NCBI GenBank assembly: GCA_014549065.1
Contig: JACDOX010000015.1
Location: forward strand, 8,970,837 to 9,034,836
DNA: 64,000 bases
From: Cardinalis cardinalis
Taxonomy: Eukaryota; Chordata; Aves; Passeriformes; Cardinalidae
Direction: 5' to 3'
Shown here in pieces: positions 35,654 to 64,000 of this stretch. The notes beneath the pieces were generated by a model. The model made no database searches and was not told where the DNA came from. It saw only the letters and a program-made list of their open reading frames with translations. Position 1 is the first letter of the stretch. Each line of letters opens with the position of its first letter. Position numbers and translations under genes: made by a program.

Positions 35654-36620
35654 TTGTTTTTATTAGCAAATCTTTTGTTACTTAGAAGGAATTTATCTGT
35701 TAGCTCTGGCAGATCTGATGCAATGAGAGTNACTTAGATGATGTAATTATCAAGCACATGCAGAGCGAGACATCAATTACCAATTTTCAAGTGCAAGAGA
35801 ATGCTTGAAAGAAATCACTATAGGGATATTAGAAAAAAATACCACTCCCAATGAGCAAGTTTCTCCTACTTTGCTCAGAAGTGGAGGATACCCTGCTATT
35901 GTTCGGAATAGTTCTTGGGAGACCTTTGGGGTTATAGAAAGGTGCACACACTTGAGCTCCATGCAGCACAGTAGGCAAGTTGTGCCCAGTGTCATTGTCA
36001 CCACAACATTTGCTTTCTTCTGATCAGAGATCTGATTCTTTTAAAGAGTTATGTCAGATCTTAAAGAAGTGNCTGTGCTGATTGATGCAGAAAAGCACTT
36101 GCTGTGCTGGGCCTCCCTGGGTGTGAAGCAGTGCTAATATTGGCATGTGTATATTTTAAATTCTTATTTTGGCAAATACTTGGCATCCTCTTTTATTGAA
36201 TATTTCTGCCAAAAACGTTTGGTTACAATTCTTGGTTCTTCAGAGCACCACTGCAAAGAAGTCATCAGAAGCCACTCCATCTGAGTGGAGTTCATGTAAA
36301 TTTTGTGCTAGATGCTCAATCCTTGGAAGTCTGTTGTTTTTCTTGTATCTGATGTCTAAATAGATGGCCTCCTTTTAGATCCTCTTTCACAGTTATTCAC
36401 TTCTAGAAATACATTTTAAGATACATAAAATCCGTTGAAAACTGACCAAAACAAAGTTTTCGATACTGTTTTGTCACGTTCTACCACAAATATGTTTTAC
36501 ATACTTTGCAATCACGACACACTTAATGTAAAGCTGCAGTTTAAAATAAAAAACCCTTTTTGCTATAAATACAAAAGAGTAACCTAGTATATGATAAAAT
36601 AAAATCAGGAAGCAATATTT
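35654..36620 (+). other. Probable 3' UTR of the second formin
   Basis: No coding match. Canonical AATAAA hexamers stand at 36545-36550 and 36598-36603. The extent is inferred. Confidence 0.4.
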
Positions 36621-39600
36621 ATCAGCTGTAAGAATTAAAGGTGTGCTTCAGCCCTGTGAAGAAAAGGAGCACCAAACCAGCAGAACCTTCTGTATTTCTA
36701 GGAGATAGTTTGGGTGGAACTGTCATTATTTTTGTTCCTTTGTGATAACAAAGGTGAGGTGGATTTAATTCTTGGGGGGTATAAACTTGAACATAAAGAG
36801 CATTTAGAGTCTGAATTATTTTTCAGTACTCATTTTAGAGAACTGTGCATAGCAGTGGTGACAAAGACAATCAGGAACTTTTAAAATCTATTTTAATCTC
36901 AATCAGAGTATGGTGACAAAATAACAGAGGGTATCAGATCTGGCATAGCAGGATGCTGAAGCTCATCTTAACATTCTTCATTCTATGTAAAGTAGGTTTT
37001 TGGGGGTTTTTCCAGTCATATAATCAGCAAGTTAAGGAANTATTTATTGAAGAAGGAAATGAAAAGACAGTAAATCTGGTGAACCCCTATCAGCCTATGC
37101 TTACAGGATTGTCAAGGCCTGGTTCCACAAAGAATGAAGTAACCCTTTAACTTTGCAGGTATCTCCCCTAGTGCCAGTGCCACACAGCACACAGGGCAAT
37201 NCTGTGCAGGGATCTTTAAAGGTCCCAATCCTGCAGTCTCTGAATCTCTGACCTTAAGTGCAGTCACATGCTCTGTCAGTGTGAATATCTGGCTTGTCNA
37301 GTTGTCTGAGGATCATTTCTCTGCAGCTGACAGATCTGCCAGGGACAGCACCCAGCAGCAATGTCCCTTAGGGCCAGCAATAATCTTGCTCTCTGGATTT
37401 CAAACTGGAGAGTAAAGTCAGAAGCACCCATGGCTGATGTATTTAGAGATTACAAGTGAGGGCTTCAGCTGCTGAGAACAAAACTGAGTCAAAAACTGCT
37501 ACCGAAATTCAAGTGAAGGGTACTATTTAGAAAACTGAGCAATATCTTACTTGATTCCATATATTGAAAACAGCTTTTCTGTGAATAAGATTTAAAATAA
37601 GATTTACAAAATAATTTGGTGACAAGCTGATGCTGATTCCAGAGACTCAGACATTCTAGGGTNGGGTTTGGTTTTTTTTAACTCATCTGGACATGTTTAT
37701 ATATGTATGTATGTTGACTTTTTTTCCCCCACACTTCATAGTGAATTAAGCAACTTCCCTGCTTTATTTTCTTCAGCTTCTGTTGCAGCAGCTTTCATTA
37801 CTTGGCATTTAAATTCTTCTACACAATTCTATCAGATAATTGCAAGGACTATATTTTATATGTTATTTCAAGAAAAATAACATCTGTTGTATATATGTTA
37901 CTACATGAGAAATAACATCTGGAGATTTCTTTAGCTACTAACCAAGTGGAAAAATTAGCTGCTTCTAAGGGAAATTAGGGAATACAGCTAATGACTAGAG
38001 TATGCAAGAGAAGAAGAACACTTAAGAACAAAATATGGAAATATTAATTTAACTATCTGGTGAGAATTTACATATGCCACTAAAATACTGTAACTGCAGC
38101 AGAAAATGAAATGTTAAAAGATAAAAAGCAGGNAACTTTTTGATGAACAGTACAGAAGTTCCAGAGCATAACTGCTATCATTACCCATAGAAAGCAACTG
38201 GGAAAGCAGACTCCTAGTCCAATTCCATATATNCATATATGCAGGGTCAAACACAAGAGCTTTCCTCTGGCAAAATTCTTATTGTCTGTTTTTACACAAG
38301 ACTTATTTGTTTGACTGTAAGTAACAAGCTGAAATATGATAAAATGTCACCAACACAAATTGCTTTTGCAATAGGAAAAGCATCNAGTCTTCAAGAGCTG
38401 GGGAAATCAGCTGATATTCTGCTGCTAAAATCTTACTGGGTCACTGTTCNATTGCTTGCTTTGGCTTTTATAAAGCATGTAATAATGATTTAGAAACTGT
38501 GTATGAAGGATAAGTACAACTTTCAGTGCAGAGTTTACTGACAACTGCACTGAATTCTAGTATGTGTTTGTAACCCAGGATGTATTTTACTTTTGTATAT
38601 CTTCATTTTAGTAAACAGAGCTAAACAAAAGTACCTGAATTTGTGAGGCTTATTAGTTGCAGATTTAAATCACATACTAGTAAGTGAGATACTGAGCAAG
38701 TGCTTTTCTTGTGCTGATAGTGAATACAGCAACGGTATTTTTATTTATTTTAAGTGCAAATGACAGGACAGATTATCTGGATCTTAATCTCCTAAAAAGA
38801 TGGTGAATAAATGAGAAAAAAAAAAAAGCTTCTTAATTGCATCTGGCAATATAAAACTGCTGAGCAGTTAAATCAATTCCCCATGAGAGCTAGAAANCTG
38901 CAAAAATTCTTAAAAAAAATCTTGACCCTGTACCTGTAATGGTACCACTCTGTACCCAAGAGTTCAGTGAGTTTGCCACAGTTTTTTTACCGAGAGCCTG
39001 GCAGACTTCATGCTCTCACAGGCATAAATGAGCATAACCAATTGCAATGCTCCTTTAATCTCTTTTTAAGTATTCATCCCCCTGCAAAATCTCCACCTCT
39101 TTATTGGCTGAAAAGATTCAAGTTGAGATCATTTCATTGAAATGTGTCTTTAAATATTTCCACAAGCTTTATGAAATCTTATTTCTGTGTGTAATGTTTA
39201 CTCAAATAGCTGAAATGATGTGAAGAAACCTCCAGTTTTGGTATCAGCTTGATTATTTNTTGGGCAGNGAGAAAGAAGTTGTGGANGTCNAGTNCCTGGG
39301 AGTGTTCAAGGCCAGGCAGGATGGGGCTTGGAGCAACCTGGTCTGGCAGAAGGTGTTCCTGCTCATGGCAAAGGGGTTGGAATAAGATGATCTCTAAGGG
39401 CCCTTCCAACCCAAACCATTCACCTGTTAAAGATTTCAGTCTAGGATGCCAAAGACTAAATAATGTTCACATTTCTAGTCAGCAAAAAGAGATCTAAAGC
39501 AGCAANGTCTGTCACATCCCACCTGAAACCCTTAAATCCTCAGGCAATCTGGGGTGANAGTCCAAATACAATTTTGTGGGGTATTTGCTGTGGTTTATAC

Positions 39601-42600
39601 ATTCAATGTTCATGAGGGAGGGATCTGGTAGCAAAGCCACTTGATGTGAGTGCTTATGGCTGAATGGGGAGCACACTCACAGACATGGAAGTGATTGCAG
39701 GTTTAGGTGGCAGCTGAACTTCTTAAATGNTGCTTAACTGTTTGACCTGGGCATCTAAACAGGTGTACCTCTCAATGTACCTTTTGAGAGTTTGGGCCAA
39801 AGTCTTCAGAAAATACCTACACCTCTGGGACATATACAATTAGCAAAGTGGTCTAACTCAAATCAATTAATGTTGAATCATTTCTGCCTAAATTCTTCTC
39901 AAAAATACCCAAGGACAACAACAATCCTGAAGTCTGGGCGAGCTGCTGCTGTGCTNAAATGTGATCCTTATGAGTAGTGTTGGAGCAAAAATGGTCTTAT
40001 TCACAGCTTTTGTTTCAAGCTTACTAAAGCTTTACACACCTGTCCATTCTTATCAGAGTAGTTGTTAATCTAATAAAACATGCAAACACTTTTCATTTCA
40101 TCCTACACACCACAGAGAAAACACATTACCACTCCCTTGTAATTTGCAGCAGGCTTTATGTATTTGTAGGCTGTTATCATGTCACCTTTGGTCTCCTTTT
40201 TATGGACTAACAGCTTTTCAGCCTAGGGCTTTCCTAGTATTTGCAGCTCAGGATTTTCCATACCTGTGTTCATGCACTTGTGGATCTCTTCCTGATTTTT
40301 TTCAGCTGGATCTCATCTTCTGCACTATGCAGAGCTGGATCTTCAGAAAGGCTCAGGACAGTGAAAGGACACCTGCCTGCATTTTACAGGTTGTTCTTCC
40401 ATCTCAGCAAGATATCTGACTTCTTCTGCAACCATGTTAACATTTTGACCCTTTTTCAGAGAGGCATCCTGCTCTCCAGCATGATACTTTTTTGCTTTCA
40501 TCTTCATTCACCTGCACATTCAATAAATACACTTTTTTTGCATGCTTCAAGTCTTTCATGGAAACAGAAAATAAAGTGGAACCACAAATACTGTCTTTCT
40601 GATTTGATATGTACTTTATCCAATTAATTAGCTCTTTATTACTCTCCAAGTATAGATCTTCATGTGCTTTTACACCATTTTACTATTTTTATCACGGATG
40701 TGAACAAACAAGTGTTTGGTAAAAATGCAGTTCTGAAAAGAAACAGTATAGTTTGGGTTAATTTATTCTGAAGTAAATCTAAAGNGCACTGCTTTAATCA
40801 TGTGCGTGTATTTTGCTCTTATTAGTCACCCAGAACTAAAAAGCACTGCATTTTTTTATCTGAGAAGGCAAATGCTTGATGTTTTTCCTGTGAATTTGCA
40901 AAGGTCAAGTGTTGCCAGAAGAATTGGTTTTAATGGAGGAGCTCTGAGGAACAGAGACACCAATTCTGATTACTGAGCTACCAGCTCATTCCCTCCTTTA
41001 TCAGNACCCAGNGCCAGGTGACTCACAGGGGACAAGGCTGCTGCCTTCCTGTGGCCCTTACAAGTCTCATGGCACTCTGCATGACCTCACTGTTAATATC
41101 TTACTCAATTTAAAAGTCAAACATTTGCTTTTAACTGAGAAAAATCTACTTTGGACATCTGTCTGTTTTTTCCATCTCACACATCAAAATGTATTTAAAT
41201 ACATTGATTTCAGTGGACTTAAGTTTCCTTTTAACTTGGTGTTAAAAGTGTGGCACTTGGTGTCTCACTTCAGGTAATTAACCTGCTTCGTATTATTTCT
41301 ATGCTGAGTTAAATCATTTCAATTTTTNTAATGAGAAGTGTTCCCCTGGTTGATTAGTTTGCTTTCAAAATGTCNAGTAAAAGAGTTTACAGAAACAGAA
41401 GGTTTGACATTGGTGGCACAAGAAAGAAAATAAAACTGGAGTTTATGGCCATTTCAGAAGGCCAGTGAATGTACCTTTTTGGAAGATATATGAAAATTAT
41501 AAATGTATTCATTGTGNCTGAGGTCCACAAAGACCAAACAGCAGAAAAGCCTGTCATCTCCTGTCCAAAAGACTGCAGTCTGTATTTAAGCAGGCCGATT
41601 TACACGNGGTCACATCAGGATGATTTGCTTTTAAAAAAACCAGACCGTAACAAAAACCCAATCAAATGCAAGAACAGCAATAACATTAATCTGGAAAAAT
41701 GTTCGAGTTCTATACTACTAGGTAAAGAGTACCATAAAGAGAGAAAAAAAAAAAAGCAAATATGCAAGAATGGCAAAATTAAATGCCATAAAAGTAATAA
41801 TAAATAGAGCACCAACATCCTCTCTGACTCCAAAATGTAGCTGTAAACAGCTTCCTCTGCAGAGGAACACCACCAGGAATATGTATTTTTGAATCAAAGG
41901 ATGTTTTTGTATTCTGTCTGTGTGGAGCTGACTCGCAAGTCATCAGTTTTGAGGAGAATTAGAGGAGAATCAGTGAGGGAACTAAGTGATGCTACTGCTG
42001 CATTTCACTGTCCTTGGGGCTCCTGTTTTCAAATTGTAAAAACAACCATGTACACAATGCCTGAAAAATATTTAGTTCATAATGAGATGGCACAGTTTTT
42101 ATTACTTTATGGACACAATTATTTTGTTATTAAGTTGCAAAAAAATCTCTGAAACATGCTAGAATGGTAAGGGAAGCTTTAGAGGAAATTTTAAAAGAAA
42201 ATAAACCTGGAGATAAAAGAAACTGGGGTAAACTCCAAAATGGAAAAGCAAAAGCCAAACCAGATCACTCTGGCACTGGCTCCCTTTGACAACTATCAAG
42301 CCAGAGGAAATGCAGTAGACATGGACTTGATTAAGACACTCAATGNAGTGCAGAGTATGGGCTGAGAACAATTACAAAGGCAGCTAAAGAGAAGTCATTA
42401 ACAATGANTTCTGTTGCTCAGCAGGACCAGACTGGCTGCATATGTTTAAGAGAATGACAGATCAGTGCAGAATTTTTTTAGATGAGGTCCACAAGCTGTC
42501 ACAGTGTGGCTGGGAAGAGAAAATGGCCAGTNCTGGGTGTTCCCACGTGAGATGGAACAAGTTCAAGGTCGAGTGGTCTGATGTTGGGCAGCTTTAGACT

Positions 42601-42689
42601 GCCTGGTACCAGCGCAAGAAGCCCAAAGAGTAAAGGCTGTGCTCAAGGAGTTGTGGTGCATACTAGACTGAAGGAATCAAATGTCTTAA
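36621..42689. other. Intergenic region, second formin to LTR
   Basis: AT-rich, many stops in all frames, one CR1 tail near 39.3 kb and a poly-A run near 38.82 kb. I found no gene. Confidence 0.5.
39285..39420 (+). mobile_element. CR1 LINE 3' fragment
   Basis: GTTCAAGGCCAGGCAGGATG, GGCTTGGAGCAACCTGGTCT, then GGCCCTTCCAACCCAAACCA: a CR1 3' end in sense orientation. Several N bases at its start. Confidence 0.85.
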
Positions 42690-43245
42690 AAGAATTCACA
42701 GTAACTAATTCCTGTATTTGGTCTGGATGAGATGGAATTAATGTTTCCCATAGCAGCCCTCCTAGAGCTGNGCTTTGCAATGGTAGCTGGAAGGTGTTGA
42801 TAACACACCAGNGCTTTGGCTACTGCTGAGTGGTGCTCNCACATCATCATCTCTCCAACATTCCTCCCTTCACAAGTCNGCTGTGGGAGGGGGCATAACC
42901 AGGANAGCTGACCCAAACTCATCAAAGGGTCTACTCAGGTAAAGCAAAGAGAAAGGAGGAAGAGGGCCATATATTATTTATGCCATTTGTCTTCCAGANC
43001 AACCACTAAATGNGCTGAAGCNCTGCATCCCAGGAAGTGGTCAAACACAGTTTGCTGATGGGAAGTAGAGCATTACATCTTTTTGATTTTTCCTTTGCTT
43101 GTGTGCGCATGACCTTTGTTTTTACTTCAGAAAATTGCCTTTACCTTGACCCGTGAGGGGTTTTATCATCCCATTCTGCTGAGGAGGGGAGCAATAGAGC
43201 AGCTCGGGGGACAACTGGCTCCAGCCAAGGTCAGCCCACCACACA
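42690..43245 (+). mobile_element. Degenerate solo LTR of an avian endogenous retrovirus
   Basis: Ordered words typical of a common avian LTR are present: ACACACCAG..GCTTTGGCTACTGC, CTCTCCAACATTCCTCCCTT, CAGCTGACCCAAACTCATCA AAGGG, a region like GATGGGAAGTAG, AAAATTGCCTTTACCTTGAC CCGTGAGG, and an end near CCAAGGTCAGCCCACC. No gag, pol or env sequence flanks it, so it looks like a solo LTR. Exact borders are estimates from recall of such repeats, and it contains many N bases. Confidence 0.55.
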
Positions 43246-44204
43246 TCCTTCAAACTGAAATAATGTTCAACATAAAAATAAAGGTTAAAATTCTATAACA
43301 CAAAATTCCAAAGCCCAAGCTGGAGTCTCATCAGGCCACAATAGATCACATGTGGCATCTGGCTGTGAATATATGCATGAAATGCCAAGCAGCTGAATTG
43401 TGCATGTGAAGTGTGAATGGCAGAAAGACTCAGCGGAATTTCAGTGTGTGAGATACCAGCATTGCAGTGAGGTGTGAGAAAGGAGCTGACTCTCACCACG
43501 TATGCGAAACTTGGCAAGTCCAGGAATATCTTAGGTGAGATATTTCCATGTGAAAAGAGAAGACTAATTGCCTGGTAGAAGGTAACAGGGAACTTGACAT
43601 GGACCACAGTGTACAATTTTCTCTGCCCATATTNAGGAAACATGAGCAAAAATCAGAACAGGTGCAGGGCTGGCAGGTGAGAATGAGGTGAGAATTATCA
43701 GCAGTTTGAGAGTCTGCCTTGANAGAAGAGCAAAAAAATCTTGTCTTTCTGCTGAACAAAACAAAACTGGAGACTGGGTGTAATTATGTCTATAAATAAA
43801 CATACAGGGAAGGGAAAGGAAGAAGTATTTAAACTAAATGNCAACACCAGCATAGAACATATGGATATAAATGGGCCAAAAGGCTGGAAATCAGCAGAGG
43901 TTTCTAACTAGAACAGCTCTGGAACTTGCTCAATAGGAACAGCAAGATGCTGCATGATTTCAGTGACTGCAGAAGCCAGAGAACTAGGCTCAAACATCAG
44001 GAGCTCCCTTCCTGTCTTCCATATTTATTACCACCACTGTTTCCTGCTACATACTAAGCTGGAGCATACAGACTGTTAAATTTTCTCTAGCTCTTTTTCC
44101 TAGAAGAAACACTGCAAATGGGAAAATCGAAGCAAAGCAAATGTCTCCTCCTTTTGTCATCATGAATCCCTACAAGGAGCTGGAGTCTGGATTATGACCT
44201 GTAT

Positions 44205-44385
44205 ATGCACATACATAAACACATCCATGTATGTCTATAGGAATGGGTAGAATTTTACATGCACATACATAAACACGGCCATGTATATCTATAGGAATGG
44301 GTAGAATTTTACATGCACATACATAAACACATCCACATATGTCTATAGGAATGGGTAGAACTTTAAATGCACATATACAAGGCAC
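44205..44385 (+). repeat. 54-bp minisatellite, about 3.3 copies
   Basis: Units begin ATGCACATACATAAACAC at 44205, 44259 and 44313, with a diverged fourth start at 44367. Each unit contains TCTATAGGAATGGGTAGAA. Adjacent units differ at only a few positions. Confidence 0.95.
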
Positions 44386-44744
44386 AAATATGCATGTTTG
44401 AAGTGGGCTGTACACATGGGGTATTTTTATTTCTCAGGAGTTCATTAGAGTATTCCAATAGTTTCTTCTCATCCTTCTGCCAGAGTAATAGGTTGTGGAA
44501 CTACCGTTCTGCATTTTGACCACTGCACAAACTATGTGCTTGTGTAACCTCATAAATATCACAGCATCTCATCTGAGTCAGAGTGTAAGAGAGGNAATGT
44601 GTCACTGGAAAATGCTGAATTTCTGTCCCTTGCTCTCTTGGTAGGGATCACACGCACGCAATTGCCAGGAGGAGCANGGAAGCAGCAGCTGGTGCAGATC
44701 CCCCTGCACTGAAGCTGCAGCCTGGTGTGTTCTGCTGTTTTGCC

Positions 44745-44769
44745 TCCATGAATGTGTGTGTGTGTGTGC
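44745..44769 (+). repeat. (TG)n short run
   Basis: A short TG run (ATGTGTGTGTGTGTGTGC) at the edge of a GT-rich zone that extends to the ADSS1 promoter. Confidence 0.7.
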
Positions 44770-45229
44770 TGGTACATACATGCATTCATACACCCCACAC
44801 TAACACCAGTGCATGTGTCTCAGACTAGCCTGTTAACCTTACACATTTCAACTCACTTTTATAAAGGACACTGTGCCAACATGCCTGGAGCTACAGGGCA
44901 CATGCTGCAGAAAAAGCCAAGCCTAGCCTGTGATTGTGCATGGGGAAGGGGTTACAGGTGACAGGCAGAGTCTGTTCACCTGTCATAACAGAGAAACGGG
45001 TGCTTAAAGCTGTCCTTGTGACACAGCTCCACATGCCTCGCTTGTTTATCTGTCTCAAACGGAGGGCCCTGTGGGGCTTTTTTTGGGGTCAGTGTGTGAG
45101 CGTATGTGTGGGTGTGCATGTGTGCCTCGCCAAAATAGTCTCAAGCATCTCAGGCCATGGAACAGACTATGTATGTGCCTGACAACAGGGTAAGTGCCAG
45201 TGCAGGAACAACAGNCATATGTATTTTAG

Positions 45230-46140
45230 GCTAACGTGTGTGTCAGTCAAACTCAGAGTGCGCCTGCCTGCGTTTCTCAGGCCAGCGGGTGGATGTTTGT
45301 GTCTCATGATCCCTGTGTGCTGGAGCAGCTTGTGTGCCTGTCCCTTTCCTTCCGATTGTCACGTACCACAGGGTACTCTGAGAGTACCTGTGCACATGCT
45401 AGGATTCTCCNAGTGTACAATTCCCTGAATGTCTGACAGCAACAGCCCCAAATGCCTCAGGGCAGCATCCATCTCGCAGTGACAGCAGCCTGTGCTCCTC
45501 GGGGCAGTGCCTGCCTGTCTGTCTGTCAGTGACACAGGGTCATGCGCCTCAGGACTCTGTGTGTGTGTGCGTCTCGCAGGGACAACAGCTCCTGTGCCCA
45601 AGACCCTGACACCTCAGTAACAGTGACAGTGCTCGTGAGTGTCACAGCGACAGTCGTGCACCTCAGTACGACACGNGTCCGTACATCNNCGTGACACAGN
45701 CCCANAGGCCTCAGACCACTATGACAGCCNCANGCCTTGATCCAGCGTGCTGTGACTCCGCCATGCAGCCCCGACAGTGACACAGCTTTAGATCCCTGCA
45801 TGAGAGCGCCTCACAGCTCGATGTCTGTCCGTCTGTCCGTACCACAGGCTCATCTCCGACTCATGTGTCTCCCTGAGGGTGACAAGGGCCTGCCTGCATC
45901 CCATTACATGCATGCCCTGGGGCTGTGCACTCCTCACAGCTCCACTGCCTCCGTCAGCTGTGCCTGTGTGTAACGGGACCCTGAATGTGAGGGGACCGTG
46001 CTTGCGTGGGATGCTCCGTGAGCGCGTGTGTAAGGGGACTGTGTGTGTGAGGAGTACAACGTGCGGTCTTTGTGTGAGGGGACTGTGAGTGTGAGAGGTG
46101 CTGTGAGAGAGAGCGTGTGTGTCTGTGTGTCGGTGTGTGA
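45230..46140 (+). repeat. Degenerate ~50-bp minisatellite and GT-rich zone upstream of ADSS1
   Basis: Words like CAGTGACACAG followed by TGCGCCTCAG recur with spacing near 50 bases (starts near 45431, 45476, 45526, 45577, 45637, 45690, 45775), with imperfect units. From about 45960 to 46150 it changes to GTGTGTGAGGGGACTGTG-type units. Seven N bases cluster between 45676 and 45733. Confidence 0.65.
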
Positions 46141-46368
46141 GTCTGTGTGTCGGTCTGTGTGGACCGTGCGTGCGAGCGCGGCCGGGCAGGCGGCCGAGGC
46201 CGGGGGGCAGCGGCCCCACACGTCAGCGCGGCGCGGGGCGGGCGGCGGCCGCGGCGCCCTTAAATGCGGGCGGCGGCGGCGCGGGCAGCGCGCAGGGCTC
46301 GGCGGCGGCGGGGAGCGAGGCAGCGTGAGGCGGCGGCTGCTGCGGCCACAGCCACCCTCCCACCCAGC

Positions 46369-64000
<17,632 letters not shown>

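Noticed and set aside
44170..44415. 81-residue minus-strand ORF with a repeated peptide
   Set aside because: It is only the translation of the 54-bp minisatellite.

Overview
This is vertebrate nuclear DNA, almost certainly from a bird. Genes are split into short exons with GT/AG borders, a CpG island marks one promoter, and the repeats are avian: several CR1 LINE tails and a degenerate solo LTR. About 150 isolated N bases are scattered through the window, so some codons are uncertain. No prokaryotic, CRISPR, tRNA or rRNA feature was seen.

Layout, all genes on the + strand. (1) 1-11.5 kb: the 3' half of INF2 (inverted formin-2), from the middle of the FH2 domain through the WH2/DAD motif, a long acidic tail, and two alternative last exons. 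One ends in a CaaX box (CVAQ) and one does not, so the ER-anchored and cytosolic isoforms known from mammals can both be read here. (2) 19.9-36.6 kb: a second INF2-type formin. It has a short FH1 and a complete, uninterrupted FH2 domain spread over 12 exons. It lacks a recognisable DID and ends in a stop just past FH2, so it also lacks the WH2/DAD and the tail. (3) 46.1-64 kb (window end): the CpG-island promoter and first eight coding exons of ADSS1, the muscle-type adenylosuccinate synthetase. The catalytic loop and histidine are present, and the gene runs off the window.

INF2 next to ADSS1 matches the gene order on human 14q32.33. Human INF2 is a single gene there, so the extra formin between the two is the unusual content. 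In exons present in both copies, 66 of 119 residues match in my hand alignment and exon lengths (71, 121, 165 nt) are identical. This points to an old tandem duplication with retained coding constraint. The extra copy keeps the two residues expected to contact actin but has lost both halves of the DID/DAD autoinhibitory pair. It would be predicted to be an unregulated FH2 protein, unless its exons are joined to the INF2 DID exons by alternative splicing.

The rest is introns and intergenic DNA: CR1 fragments, a (CA)n run, a 54-bp minisatellite near 44.2 kb, a degenerate ~50-bp repeat field just upstream of the ADSS1 CpG island, and a solo LTR at 42.7-43.2 kb. A 90-bp near-perfect copy of the end of the INF2 tail exon sits in the preceding INF2 intron.
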